A stretch of DNA of 45,000 nt from Chrysomallon squamiferum (Eukaryota > Mollusca > Gastropoda > Neomphalida > Peltospiridae), in the NCBI GenBank assembly GCA_012295275.1, contig CM022674.1, forward strand, positions 13,047,364 to 13,092,363, written 5' to 3'. Positions 11,445 to 24,384 of the stretch are shown piece after piece. Within the stretch, counting starts at the first letter, position 1. Every line of letters starts with the position of its first letter. A program made the position numbers and the translations under genes. The notes below the pieces were generated by a model. The model was given only the letters and a program-made list of their open reading frames with translations. It made no database searches and had not been told where the DNA came from.

Positions 11445-12055
11445 TTCTACGTGAGATTGTGCTCACAGTGAGATCATAATAAGATTGATAGTGAGAAAGT
11501 TGACAGTGATATAATTGATAGTGAGATAGTATTACAGTATGTGAGAAGCGTTCAAACTGATATGATATGGCTGATACGTAGTGAGAACGGAACACTGATA
11601 GTGAGATCGTATAGTTGATAGTGAGATAGTATGGCTGCGTGTGCGTGGTAACGTTGACAATGAAATCGTATTGCTGATAGTGAGATATAATGTTTTGTAT
11701 GTGAGAATCTGTAATTGATAGCCAGATAGTTCTGTCAACAGTGAGACTGTATGATTTGCATGTGACAGAATATTTTTCATAGTGAGACAGTATGGCTGAC
11801 AGAAGAGTATGGTGATGTAATTTTGTATGATCGTCTTGTTGACATGCAACTGTTGTAAAACAGAACATGGTTGATAGTGAGGTTGTATTGATATCTGATA
11901 GCAGAACAGAATAAGTGATAGTGAAATCAAACATATTGATGACGTCGTATGGTTGACAGTGAGGTTGTGCTCGTTGCTGTAAGCTGACAGACAAATTGTG
12001 TTGTTGTCAGTGAAACTGTATGGTTAATAGTAAGATTGTGGTTGACGCTGTTTGG
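11445..12055 (+). repeat. Degenerate minisatellite, core TGATAGTGAGATNGTATGG
   Basis: Over about 600 bp the phrase TTGATAGTGAGA recurs with variants GACAGTGAG, GATAGCCAG and CATAGTGAG. It is commonly followed by TAGTATGG or TCGTATAG, giving a step of about 20-25 bp with irregular insertions. The minus-strand frames of 185 and 132 codons (TISLS and SHYQ phrases) are translations of this repeat. Divergence between units is high, so the array is old. Confidence 0.88.
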
Positions 12056-12059
12056 TAAA

Positions 12060-12175
12060 AATGAATAGAGACATAGAGAGAAAGGGGAAAGAAGTCTGAG
12101 GCAAAGAGGGAGACGGAGAGAGGGAGGGGGAGAGAGAGGGACGGCGGGAGAGAGAGAAAGAGAGAGAGAGACTGT
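12060..12175. repeat. GA/GGGA purine-rich repeat
   Basis: Homopurine sequence of GAGA, GGGA and AAAG units, adjoining the minisatellite on its right. Confidence 0.88.
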
Positions 12176-12474
12176 TTGAGTATTTAGATGAATGATGCAT
12201 AGCAAACTTTATTTCAGTATTTATACGTTTAAACGAATTCTAACAGGTTTTTGAATCACTAAATAATAATTAAGTATTTGTCTGTAAAGGCCGTTAAATA
12301 TAAATCTTTTTAAAATGTTGTTTATTACGAAATAAACAATCTAATTTAACTGAAATCAGTTTAATAAGTATTCGAAACCATCGTAAAATCGTTGCCAAAA
12401 AATTTATTTAAACCATTATTGCTGAATATATCCTTTCAATTTTGGAATTTCTTTCGTCTATTCATTTCAAACTT

Positions 12475-12510
<36 letters not shown>

Positions 12511-12690
12511 CTTTTTCTTTGTTTTCTTTATCTTTCCCTCTTCGTGTAAATGATCTTTTATAACCTACCTACCATGGAACACTTCAGCTGGCATCCTGGC
12601 TAAATTAGATTTCCAAACTATAAAATGTTTTTTAATTGTCGCTTCTGGCGTAATCTATTTACGGCTTGTGTTAACCTCGGTGTGAATACA
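12176..12690. other. AT-rich spacer with a 30-plus base T-run
   Basis: AT-rich unique sequence with a very long T-run near 12477-12510. No gene is seen. Confidence 0.6.
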
Positions 12691-13190
12691 AAACACGTAA
12701 TTACGGGAGGTTCCCGGTGCAAGAGGAATTCGGAAGAAGAATGCGCCATACAAAAACAAGCTTCAGCTTTTTTTTAACTTCAGTTTGCTCAGCGATCTGC
12801 CTCAGCGACGTCGTGGACAAGAAAGAATGCCGTCGTCTTTGTGAATGGGAGGCGAGGAATGCTCATCAAGTTGTTTCAAAGTTTCGTTTCGTTACTCCCA
12901 GCCGTGTCGTAACAGCGGCGTAACATGCTAGCGGGGGGGAGGGCTTGGTTCGTCGAGCGGGCCGCGTACCAGTGGATTAACAGCGCACGCGCGAGGCACT
13001 TCCGCCAATAAAACAGTTTCGAATTAATTCGTCGACAACCCGTGACTGCCGGAAATGTGAACAAAGTGATAAAAACACGTGCATTCTGCAGTCTCTCTTA
13101 GCTGGGGGATGTTTTAAAGGAATCTAATAAAAAGGTTTTGCTTGTAAATCTGTTATTCAGTTTAATATAGCTGTTTATTTATTATTTCCT
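12691..13190. other. Unique CpG-bearing patch
   Basis: Moderately GC-rich unique sequence with a G-run near 12932-12940 and AACACGTGC near 13074. Frames of 68 codons (plus) and 62 codons (minus) overlap each other. Neither has a recognisable domain. Confidence 0.5.
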
Positions 13191-13199
13191 TTGTTGCTC

Positions 13200-13328
13200 C
13201 GAGTTTCGTATTCTTTCCTCTCTCTCTTCTTTCTCTCTCTCTGTGTCTCTCTCTTCTCTCCATCCCCGTATCTTTCTCCTGTCTGTGTGAGTCTATCTCT
13301 CATCATCCCTTCTCATTCCTTTACGCTT

Positions 13329-13404
<76 letters not shown>

Positions 13405-13475
13405 GACATATATATATATATGTATATTTGTCGCTATCTCTCCGACTCTATGTATCTCTTCTCTTTTTCTCTTTC
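13200..13475. repeat. CT-rich block with pure (CT)n core
   Basis: Degenerate CTCT/CTGT sequence leads to a pure CT tract at 13331-13397, followed by a short TATAGACATATA run. The plus-strand Ser-Leu frame is an artefact. Confidence 0.94.
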
Positions 13476-13566
13476 ATTCTTCTTTCTTTCTTTAGTTCAC
13501 ATACTTTCTCTCTTTCTACTTATTTTTTAGTTTTCTTTATCTCGTATATTCTATTTCTTTCTCCCC

Positions 13567-13600
13567 CAAAAAATAAAATAAAATAAAATAAAATAAAAAT
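13567..13600. repeat. (AAATA)n pentanucleotide run
   Basis: About six units of AAATA. Confidence 0.9.
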
Positions 13601-13872
13601 CTTTACTGAACACTTTCTGCAAACGCTTTTAGCGTTAGTGTTTACATACATTTAATTATTTACCGATGTTTGTTGTTTCTGCACGTTTATTGATTACCTC
13701 TGGACAAGACAACTTGATAACGATTCCTTTTTAAGCTTTTTATATATATAAAAAAAAAAGAGAGAGAGAATGAATATTTGTTTAAAAAACATCTTATCAA
13801 ATTTTAATATTAACGATATTCCATACTGACTACTTAAAGCACAACCAAAATATGTGAAATTTTTTTTTTATA
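13601..13872. other. AT-rich spacer
   Basis: AT-rich sequence with an A-run and AGAGAG near 13751-13770. It lies on the 3' side of the minus-strand frame that ends at 13873. Confidence 0.5.
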
Positions 13873-14061
13873 TTAAGACGTTGTTCTGGTGTAATCTTCG
13901 AAATTAGTTGTACCGTAGTTTGAACCTGATGTAGAGAGAATCTGTAGTATAATCACGATGTAGCCAAGAATAGCCAAGACAGAAAATAACATGATTTTAT
14001 AAATAATTAAACTGGACACCTTTAACTTGTGGGGTTTTTCTAACTGATTAAACACGGACAT
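13873..14061 (-). CDS. Possible small membrane peptide or terminal exon
   Basis: A 62-codon minus-strand frame free of simple repeat. Residues 1-23 are polar and basic, residues 24-43 form one hydrophobic segment (IMLFSVLAILGYIVIILQIL), and a polar tail of about 19 residues rich in Ser, Thr and Asn precedes the stop. That is the layout of a C-terminal membrane helix. The YxxxxxQ phrase in the helix recalls the last transmembrane segment of insect-type gustatory receptors. It also loosely resembles the fourth transmembrane segment of Cys-loop receptors. Both likenesses are short, hydrophobic and could be chance. An acceptor-like TTTAATCAG lies at the fifth to sixth codon, so translation need not start at the methionine. 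An A/T-rich 3' flank follows. I cannot assign a family, and a spurious frame is still more likely than a gene. Confidence 0.2.
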   Translation of the reverse strand: MSVFNQLEKPHKLKVSSLIIYKIMLFSVLAILGYIVIILQILSTSGSNYGTTNFEDYTRTTS

Positions 14062-14326
14062 ACCAAGGTCAGTATGTGTTTGTTATAAAAACATCCGTTC
14101 TTATCTTGTGACCTCTAGAAATTACATACAATAAACACATTTGCTTGGATAAAACATATATCACGGAGTTTGATATCTCAATATACATCAGTTAGTTCAT
14201 AAAAATGTCTCTTCACTTATTTTTTTATCTTTATGGTAAATAGTACAATAATTCCACAGAGCAGACTGGATCCTATGAACTGTCATTCCACAGGTTAACA
14301 AGTAAATATGTTAGCTTCAGGTTCTG

Positions 14327-14443
14327 TTAGGTATTGCTCCTGTTTGAAGATAAAAATAAATAGTTTCTAAGACGAATAACTTCATCGAATGAATTGTTTG
14401 AGTCAGATGGTTTTTGAGGGGCACGATAGGTTTGCTTGAACAT
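14327..14443 (-). CDS. Possible short exon, unassigned
   Basis: A 38-codon minus-strand frame, too short for most ORF filters, of ordinary amino-acid composition (phrases MFKQTYRAPQKPSDSNN and FDEVIRLRNYL). Just upstream lies GCCTTTTTCAG, a good 3' splice-acceptor sequence, at about 14453-14463. A second frame over the same bases is open for 44 codons (phrase VLETIYFYLQTGAIPN), so the reading frame cannot be fixed from sequence alone. It lies about 270 bp upstream, in the minus sense, of the membrane-segment frame at 13873-14061. If both belong to one gene, the donor site has to lie within this frame. There is no family match, and the evidence is weak. Confidence 0.12.
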   Translation of the reverse strand: MFKQTYRAPQKPSDSNNSFDEVIRLRNYLFLSSNRSNT

Positions 14444-14479
14444 TTTTGTGACTGAAAAAGGCGTCCCCAGAATTATTTC

Positions 14480-15025
14480 CTATTTTTATAAAAGCGTGTT
14501 TTGTGGTCATGGAAAGAATGAAAGAATGAAGAAAAGAGCGAATGATGGATGAAATAAGAAAAAAAGAAAGCAAGAAAGACTGAATGAATGAAAAGGCAAA
14601 CTAAAAACAAAGAAGGAGAAAGACAGAAAGAAAAATAAAAGGGAAATTCTACAAAAAACAAGATTCAAATTGGGACAATAATTAAAATATTGGTGTCATA
14701 TTATCTATAATTCTCAAACAAAGAATAATAATAAGAAAAAGAAGAAAGTCAAAAATGAAAAACAGAAAAAAGGAGGAGCTAAAGGCAGATAAGAAGAATT
14801 CACTTCCAAGGTAACAGAAGGAATCTTTGGTTATTTCTGGCGGACTTGAATTGATCAGGCTTTAGTCAACAAGTTTGCACTTTTCTGTCAAACACAATCT
14901 GTTTCCGACACCTCGGAGTCACCGTGTAAAAAAAAACACCTGAAAAAAATGCACGTCTCTCAAGGTTTATCAGCATTTAGTTGTTACTGTCGTTCTGTTT
15001 TTTTTATTTACTTCTAGTTCTGCTG
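14480..15025. other. Purine-rich then unique spacer
   Basis: GAAA/AATGA-rich sequence to about 14790, then a short unique stretch near 14800-14930. No exon is recognised upstream of the minus-strand frames. Confidence 0.55.
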
Positions 15026-15027
15026 TA

Positions 15028-15036
15028 TGTGTGTGT

Positions 15037-15095
<59 letters not shown>

Positions 15096-15115
15096 TGTCT
15101 GTGTGTGTGTGTGTA
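15028..15115. repeat. (GT)n microsatellite
   Basis: About 40 GT units with a few AT and CT interruptions. Confidence 0.96.
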
Positions 15116-15199
15116 CTTTAGTTTTTATTCTTAGTAGTATCATTTTTTATTTTATTGTTTTCATTCTTTCATTCTTCTTCCTATTTTTTCTTGCTTTAT

Positions 15200-15203
15200 T
15201 TTT

Positions 15204-15250
<47 letters not shown>

Positions 15251-15252
15251 TA
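15200..15252. repeat. (TTTA)n microsatellite
   Basis: About 12 units of TTTA. Confidence 0.93.
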
Positions 15253-15442
15253 ATATACTTCCCTCCCATGTTCATGTACCATCGTATTTTGGATAAAGTG
15301 TACAATAAACTTTTCAAGCACGCCTGAAATGGACCTAGAGACAGTTCATGACAGTGTTTTATTTTCTGTTCCTTTATCTCATTTTGATCGTTTTATAAAA
15401 AAAATATCATAACAAGAAAGAAACTATTAATAAATTACAAGA

Positions 15443-15463
15443 TGTTTCTTCTTCTTCTTCTTC

Positions 15464-15494
<31 letters not shown>
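15443..15494. repeat. (CTT)n(ATT)n compound repeat
   Basis: CTT units pass directly into ATT units. The same order is seen again near 23188-23224. Confidence 0.93.
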
Positions 15495-15496
<2 letters not shown>

Positions 15497-15551
15497 TTAC
15501 TGTCGTCTTTTCCTTCTTCTTTTTCTTGATCAGATAATCCTATTTTCAATT

Positions 15552-17895
<2,344 letters not shown>

Positions 17896-17898
17896 GTT

Positions 17899-18110
17899 CG
17901 TCATCGTCATCATCATCATCATCATCATCATCTTATGATGCTTGTTATTACTATTAGTAATATTAATAGTAAGAAACAGTATTGTGGGTGTGGTGGTAGT
18001 AGTAATAGTAGTAGCAGTTGTAGCTGTAGAGACATTAGCAAATGTAGCTGTGGTTGTATCTGTTGTTCTAGTGCCATTAATGTTATCATCATCGTTGTAG
18101 TTGTACACAG
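17899..18110. repeat. (CAT)n and (AGT)n trinucleotide patch
   Basis: A CAT run near 17901-17931 is followed by AGT/AGC-rich triplets near 17995-18050 and then ATC units. Overlapping frames on both strands are artefacts. Confidence 0.85.
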
Positions 18111-18163
18111 ATACACATACATTAAATACACACTTACATATCAATAAATACCCAACCCCCCAC

Positions 18164-18316
18164 ACATAAACATACATATATACATACATACATGCATAGA
18201 TACATAGATACATACATTAGATACAGACATACATACATACATACATACATACATACATACATACATACATACATACATACATACATACATACATACATAC
18301 ATACACATACAAACAT
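18164..18316. repeat. (CATA)n microsatellite
   Basis: A pure CATA array at about 18218-18306 with variant GATA and CATG units on its left. Confidence 0.96.
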
Positions 18317-18520
18317 AATTTCAACGCAGAATAAAAGAACCTAAGTTAACACACCTAGTAAAGTAACAATAAGATAACTGAGTTCTTAATCTATGATAAA
18401 CTGAAAAAAAAAAAAAAAAAACGAATTAAAGAAAGGAATAAAGAAACAAAATACTCCAAGCTACTTTTGATAATGACTAAGTCATTAATATTCATGAATC
18501 TTTTCAAATTAATAATCATG
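18317..18520. other. Spacer with AP-1-like palindrome
   Basis: It contains an A-run near 18403-18421 and AATGACTAAGTCATT at 18472-18486, a palindrome around one base that includes the AP-1 core TGACTAAGTCA. Confidence 0.45.
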
Positions 18521-19135
18521 AGATTCCAACACGTAAACCCAGCCTGCTGAGCACGTCGTATTCTTACGGAATTACTCGATTATCTTTTTTTTTTTTTTTT
18601 TTTCTTCCATTTAACGTGAAAGCAAATCCTAAACCACTGACACGAGGAAATTTCATATCCATTTTTAATGGTTGTCGATTACACAACAACAGAACGGGCA
18701 GGTAACTCCATATCGAGCCGCGGTGACAGTTTGTTTACAAACGATCACGAAAAGTAAACCTCGCCGACACTGGCCGTGAATGGCCCATGAATTTCTAAAT
18801 ACGCGAGCGACACAACACGATCCGTATTTACCTTTCTCACATGGGTGACATAGCTAGGTGTACACCGCTCTACACGCAAAACGGGGCTTCTGTCGCTACC
18901 GCGCATGCTCCTGTTTGCTTCGACTGGCCGACGTCTGGCTGCATGGCGCGGTAACCTGGAGACGGAAAGATGGCGTAACAATGCGCGGTGTCGGTCAATA
19001 TTGTTATACTAATGATCAAAGGCGTTTCACGGATACCGCAAACAAACGAGAACTTCCAGTGTCGACATTACACGTAGCACGTGGGCGCTACTGTATGGGT
19101 TTCACTTTTCGCTGTTTTCTTTCTATTTTCTTTTT
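18521..19135. other. Unique CpG-bearing patch
   Basis: Unique sequence with CGCATGCTCC near 18902, AAGATGGCGTAACA near 18967 and GCACGTGGGCG near 19077. The overlapping frames of 78 codons (minus) and 96 codons (plus) show no domain. Regulatory sequence is plausible. Confidence 0.45.
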
Positions 19136-19232
19136 CTCCCCCAATTAAGTTCATTAAACAAGAAAGTGCTGATAATAACAGCGACCTTTTGGCAACGCTG
19201 AAAAATAAAAATTCAATATGCTTAAGAGTGTA

Positions 19233-19250
19233 GTTCTCTTCTCTTCTCTT

Positions 19251-19320
<70 letters not shown>
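19233..19320. repeat. (TCTCT)n then (CT)n microsatellite
   Basis: Four CTCTT units lead into about 31 CT units, ending at 19320. Confidence 0.96.
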
Positions 19321-19322
<2 letters not shown>

Positions 19323-19940
19323 ATGTTTACAACAAAAAAGAAATAAGTAATGGCACATAAATTAATGACAAGATTTCAACAGCATTCCAGAATTAATATG
19401 TATATAATGGCGTAACCTCATACAAGACAAATTGATAATATTTGTAAAATGTATTGATTATTTTAAATAATAACTGTATTCCAATCAATTCCTTATTATA
19501 AGCTGACCTTTTCCTTTAGTTTTTGTTTGTTTCTTTTCTTTTTATTTAGGCCTTATTCATTTTTTTTCCCCTCTAATATGAACGGACAGATAATACGATA
19601 AGTTGTTAATAATTTTGAGAAATATTTTTTTGGAAAAAAAAAAAAAAAAAAAAAGACATGAGAATATTTCGTGCGAGACTCTGCATAAAAAAGCGAACTT
19701 TACTGACATGTACGATAAAACCTGTCACTTAGACATACTTTAAACCGATAACTCACGAATCGTGCCGATGAATTACGGAAATTGCGTTCTTAGTACGGTG
19801 ATGTTTTTATCAGCCGATTTCGTGCGCGTTAAAAAGCTCTTCTGTGCGGCTAAGCCATTTACAATGTGGAATTTTTACACTTGATTTTCTTCCAATTCCT
19901 AAGTGCTCGTATTTTAAGCTTTTTTTCTCATAGCTCAAGA
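19321..19940. other. AT-rich spacer
   Basis: AT-rich with an A-run near 19636-19654. No gene is seen. Confidence 0.6.
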
Positions 19941-20500
19941 GTCATTTAAATGAAACCGACTTCCGGAACAATACGAGCCCGTTACGAAACCATTTTCGTA
20001 AAACTTCGGAGATTAAAAAATATTACGTCAACTAGAAATCGTTTATACATACTTACACCGTACATAATCGATTTATTCGAAAACGAGCCCGCATTTTCCC
20101 CTTTAGGTAAACGATTTACTTCCCTTGCGCGAACTCTTCTTTATAATGAAACTCGATGAGGAGTAAACACGATCGGCAGCTCTTCTGTCGAGGGAGACGC
20201 GAAAAGCGCTCTTGAAAGGAAACGAGCTGGTAGGACGCTTTCAGCGCTGTTGATTCAATCGACCAATCGTTGCGCACCTTTCAAAAAGAGGTTTGATCGG
20301 CGCAAAGAGAGAGGCGCTCAACAAGCTCGTTTCGTCAATGGATCGCGCCCCGAGGCGATCTTCGCGAGATAATTCCCGCCGCGAGTGATAAGACATCCTC
20401 AGCAGCCGCATTGAGCACCAAGTCGTCGATAGACGTCGCTTTTTTACCAGTTAATTGTCTCCAACAAAAGCCGCGCCGAGTCTGCTTGATACGCTATTTA
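19941..20500. other. Unique CpG-rich patch
   Basis: Unique sequence with an ETS-like ACTTCCGGAAC near 19960 and many CpGs to 20480. A 69-codon plus-strand frame at 19950-20159 has normal composition (many Arg, Thr, Leu) but no recognised domain and no clear splice context. It is perhaps regulatory, and I do not call it coding. Confidence 0.4.
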
Positions 20501-20842
20501 CTCAGTAACATTCTCTGTTTGTTTTTTTTCTCTGTAGATCTGCATATCTGCAAAAAAAAAAATGTTAATAAGTACATTTCCAAACTGGTTTTAAACGGGT
20601 GTATAGATCGAGTTGATGGCATGATATAAAATCGCCAATAGTAACTTCCTGGATTTTTTTTTTTTTTTTTTTTTAAATCTTTCTTTTTTCTTTTAGTTCT
20701 TTCCTTTTCCAAGTATCTCCCTAGTCCATCTATCTAGTCTTTTTCTTTCTTTTTCTCTCTATCCGTTTATATTTGTCTATATTTCTTTATCTCTCTTTTT
20801 TGTTCTGTGTTCATGTCTCAGTGTTCAAGTTCCGTTCCAGAT

Positions 20843-20844
<2 letters not shown>

Positions 20845-20927
<83 letters not shown>
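20845..20927. repeat. (CT)n microsatellite
   Basis: About 41 pure CT units. The preceding 150 bp are CTTT-rich. Confidence 0.97.
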
Positions 20928-20930
<3 letters not shown>

Positions 20931-21408
20931 CCGCCCCCAATCTAAATATCTGTTTCACTTCCCCACTCTCTCATCAAACGAGATTTCTTAATGAAAATGT
21001 TTGCCCTCAAAGCGAATCTCCACAAACATCCATTCATTCAAACCAACACGGAATCAGAGTCGATCAAAAGAAAAGAAATAGGAAAAAAAAAAAAAAAAAA
21101 AAACGAGCCTCTGGAATTGCGTTAAGCGACTTTTCAGTTACCTTTTCACTGCGAAAACAAGCTTTCGTTGCCTCGTTTTATAAATCGGATGATAAAAAGC
21201 GCAAAGAGTTAAGTCGAGAAATCAAGACCAGATTGAAATCCTCTTTTAAAATTTGGAATTAGCCAGCGATCGAATCGAAATGTTAAACAGCTGATTAGAC
21301 GTGAAAAAGTTCCCAGAGAAATCAAACCGTTTTAACGCTGTATTGATTGAAGACGAGAAACTCGCAGCGAGGAAATCATTGTTACCATCGACTCGCTGTC
21401 AGCTGGAT
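20928..21408. other. Unique spacer with A-run
   Basis: Unique sequence with an A-run near 21082-21103. Frames crossing it start in the CT tract and show no domain. Confidence 0.5.
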
Positions 21409-21420
21409 ATTTATTTATTT

Positions 21421-21467
<47 letters not shown>

Positions 21468-21472
21468 TCTAC

Positions 21473-21527
<55 letters not shown>

Positions 21528-21548
21528 TCTATTTTTATTTTTTATTTT
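21409..21548. repeat. (TTTA)n microsatellite
   Basis: About 30 TTTA units with two TCTA variants, giving Leu-Phe-Ile-Tyr frames. Confidence 0.96.
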
Positions 21549-21611
21549 TTGTATTATTTATTTCTGTTGTTGATGCTATTGCTTGCTGTTTTTGTGCTAA
21601 TATTTCTGTGG

Positions 21612-21850
21612 TCATCACCACTACTTCTACTATAACTACCACTACTACAATTACTACCATTACTACTACTATTAGCACTATTACATATAATACCACGACC
21701 ACTACTACTAATACTTTTAATAAAATACTGCTTCTACTAATATTATTGTTGTTGTTGTTGTTGTTGTTGTTAAGGGCGACGATGATGATTTTTCTGTGTT
21801 AAGTGTCATCATCATCGTTGTTGTTGTGGCAGAAGTTGATGAAATCAGTT
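21612..21850. repeat. ACT, TTG and ATC trinucleotide patch
   Basis: ACT/ACC triplets at 21620-21715, a TTG run at about 21747-21771 and ATC/TTG units after that. Confidence 0.85.
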
Positions 21851-22240
21851 TGACGTCTTTCGTTGTTTCTACCGAGGATTTATTTTTATTTTGTTTTTAT
21901 TTGTTTTTGTTGTGTTTTTATTTATTTTTTATTATTTTTTTTATTTTTTTTTTTTTCGTACTTCCTTGAGTCTATTGAAATCTGGTTCCCGATATTTACA
22001 AAACTCTCAATTTTCGGTCCATCTTGCCTAAGTCTTGTAAAATAAACTACTTTATTTGCTGTTGGTTGTTTCTTCTTTTTTCTATTATTTTCTTATTCGT
22101 TTTTGAGAAGCTGGTAATGCTGTACATTTCCTTGAACTCAGGCCTAATTCAATTTCAAAAAGGTGAGAAAAAAAACAACATCAACAAAAAAACACGAAAA
22201 TTAAAGCTATTCGAAGTCTACAGTACATGAATTGAAATCA
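21851..22240. other. T-rich spacer
   Basis: TTTTA- and TTTG-rich sequence and then AT-rich spacer. No gene. Confidence 0.6.
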
Positions 22241-22810
22241 ATTTGTTCCTCAAGTAGTACTTGTAGAAATGAAACTCGACATAAGCACGTGCTGATGGCA
22301 CGAGCTCGCGCGCGGCCCGTTTTTTATGTAAGGAACTAATTTGGAAATGCGTGTTGTTGTCTTTTTCTTCTTCTTTTTTCACTCGTTTCGAAACTATCGC
22401 TGTTTGAACTAATTATCTTCTGTTTACAAAAAATCCTTTCGTTCTACGACGAATGTTTGCTTTCCAGCCCGGTCCAGTCGATCTCTGAAACGTCCGCCAT
22501 CTTAATAGACCGTTACCCACAGCGCGCGGTCCAGTTGCGCAACGTGATTATCGCACTTCAACGCGAGAATTGGCCAGAATGTTACAAACTCGACTTTTTT
22601 GGACCGGCGACTTCAAAAAGCTACGCTGCTGTGTCGCAGTGTATGGAAATCTTTTCTCAAGACAAAGGTGTGAAAATGAACCGCTAATTAACGAGCGAAA
22701 GTATCCCACCCGCAGTTCGGCTCAATCTCGTTGCATCACAGAAGTAATTTTGATATTTTTAAAGCGTCCATAATGCACGCGTTTCTCTAACCTGTTAGTT
22801 TAATGACCAC
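22241..22810. other. Unique CpG-bearing patch
   Basis: Unique sequence with AGCACGTGCT at 22285-22292, a short GCGCGC stretch near 22307 and ACGTCCGCCATC near 22490 (YY1-like on the minus strand). A 76-codon plus-strand frame at 22457-22687 has protein-like composition, but I recognise nothing in it. Confidence 0.4.
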
Positions 22811-22867
22811 ATGAAACATCTGTTACGACATTTTCTTTTGTTTCGGGCCGAGATTCGGGAAATTAGT

Positions 22868-22881
22868 GTCGCCATCTGCAA
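22868..22881 (-). promoter_or_regulatory. Weak CTCF-like motif
   Basis: The minus strand reads TTGCAGATGGCGAC, matching the AGATGGCG core but fewer flanking positions than the pair at 9.6-9.76 kb. Confidence 0.3.
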
Positions 22882-22984
22882 GGGAAATTTTTTTTGCATA
22901 ATCCGTAGGTTGATGATTCGTCTTGGGATGGTGATAAAGATTATAAATATGTTTTGTTCCCTAATTTCCTATAATTCCACGTGT

Positions 22985-23458
22985 CAGTTTTCTTTAGGAT
23001 AATGATAAACGTAGAAAAAAAAAAAAAAAAGGATGATGACGAAGATAATGATGACGTCGATGACAGGCGACAAAATTTTGCAGAATTACAATAAAGAAAG
23101 ATGATATAATGTTACTGTACTGTTACGTAATGTAATTCTAGTTTCAGTTTGACGGGGTAGATTCTTAACAAAAGCCAATCATTTTCTTCTTCTTCTTCTT
23201 CTTCTTCTTATTATTATTATTATTGTCCTGTGCAGTATATTTAACATGTGTTAAATTATTTCACACGAAAATATTGGCTGATGGGTAAGGTCAGATTTGA
23301 AACGGATTTTCAGTGCCATATGACCAGGATGTCGTGTCAAAGGTCACATGTAAATCTATCTGCTCATGGGAAAATACTTTCTGTCTTTCTTTCGTTTTTC
23401 TCTTCTTCTGTCTTTTTCTTTCGTTTTTATTCTCATTTATTTTATTTTATCTATGTGT
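22985..23458. other. Spacer with (CTT)n(ATT)n run
   Basis: A-run near 23013-23030, GATGA-rich sequence near 23031-23065 and a CTT-to-ATT compound run at 23188-23224. No gene is seen. Confidence 0.65.
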
Positions 23459-23459
23459 G

Positions 23460-23492
<33 letters not shown>

Positions 23493-23539
23493 AACATTTG
23501 TGTATCAATATATATATATATATGTCTACACACACACAC

Positions 23540-23574
<35 letters not shown>
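23459..23574. repeat. (GT)n - (TA)n - (CA)n inverted compound repeat
   Basis: GT units at about 23465-23492 are followed 35-80 bp later, past a TA run, by CA units to 23572. GT and CA are complementary, so this can fold into a hairpin with a short loop. Confidence 0.93.
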
Positions 23575-23576
<2 letters not shown>

Positions 23577-24015
23577 AACACATAATTTATGTTTAACCAT
23601 GCCCAATATTCTTAATGAAATGCTACCACACTATCAATCACCTCGTCACGTGATACACAACAAGACTGGTCCTCAGTCAACCATTCCGCCAGACTCCAGG
23701 ACCAGTTAATCTCGGCGGAAGTTTTGATTAGCTCAATTTGCGCGAGTTCCGGTCAGGTGAAAACATCACAACATTTCCCGCCACTCGTGTTCTGCACTAA
23801 CGAGATTCGGAGTAATTGGGGAATACCTGGGACTCGCGTACAATTTGTCAGCACGTCTACAACGCTGGCCACGACGTAGTCTTGCTGATGGGAATGGTAG
23901 TTGAACACGACGTGCAGTTCAGATAAATTAAAAATAATTAGTAAAACGAACGTGCGTTTAATGAAACTCCAGCTTAAATTAACTTGTTGTTAGATTCGAA
24001 TCATATGTCTGGGTT
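23575..24015. other. Unique patch, no gene seen
   Basis: Unique sequence, GC-richer at 23640-23900, with GTCACGTGATAC at 23645 and several GGAC/CCAG phrases. It could be regulatory. Confidence 0.4.
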
Positions 24016-24016
24016 T

Positions 24017-24047
24017 TTCTTCTTCTTCTTCTTCTTCTTCTTCTTCT

Positions 24048-24094
<47 letters not shown>

Positions 24095-24295
24095 CCTCCT
24101 CCCAACAATAACAACATAATAATAATAATGTATATAATAATAATAATAATAATAATATTAAAAGTAACAATAATAATTATAATAATAATGGTATAGTAAT
24201 ATTAATAATAATCATCATTGTTATTATTACAACAATAACAATAATAATATTTTAAAAACCCAGTTACATTTAACTACAGTTTTTATCAGTAACAG

Positions 24296-24328
<33 letters not shown>

Positions 24329-24330
24329 GC
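24017..24330. repeat. (CTT)n(CT)n then (AAT)n arrays
   Basis: Pure CTT units at 24019-24051 pass into CT units to about 24090. AAT arrays follow near 24115-24250 and at 24297-24327. Confidence 0.94.
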
Positions 24331-24384
24331 CAATTGTAAATATATTTAGAAGGACAGCATAGAGTTTTACATATGATCATAACC

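Noticed and set aside
11437-11994. 185-codon minus-strand frame with SHYQ and TISLS phrases
   Set aside because: It coincides with the minisatellite, and the phrases repeat in step with the DNA unit.
22457-22687. 76-codon plus-strand frame with ordinary composition
   Set aside because: No recognised family, no splice context, and an overlapping second frame of similar length.
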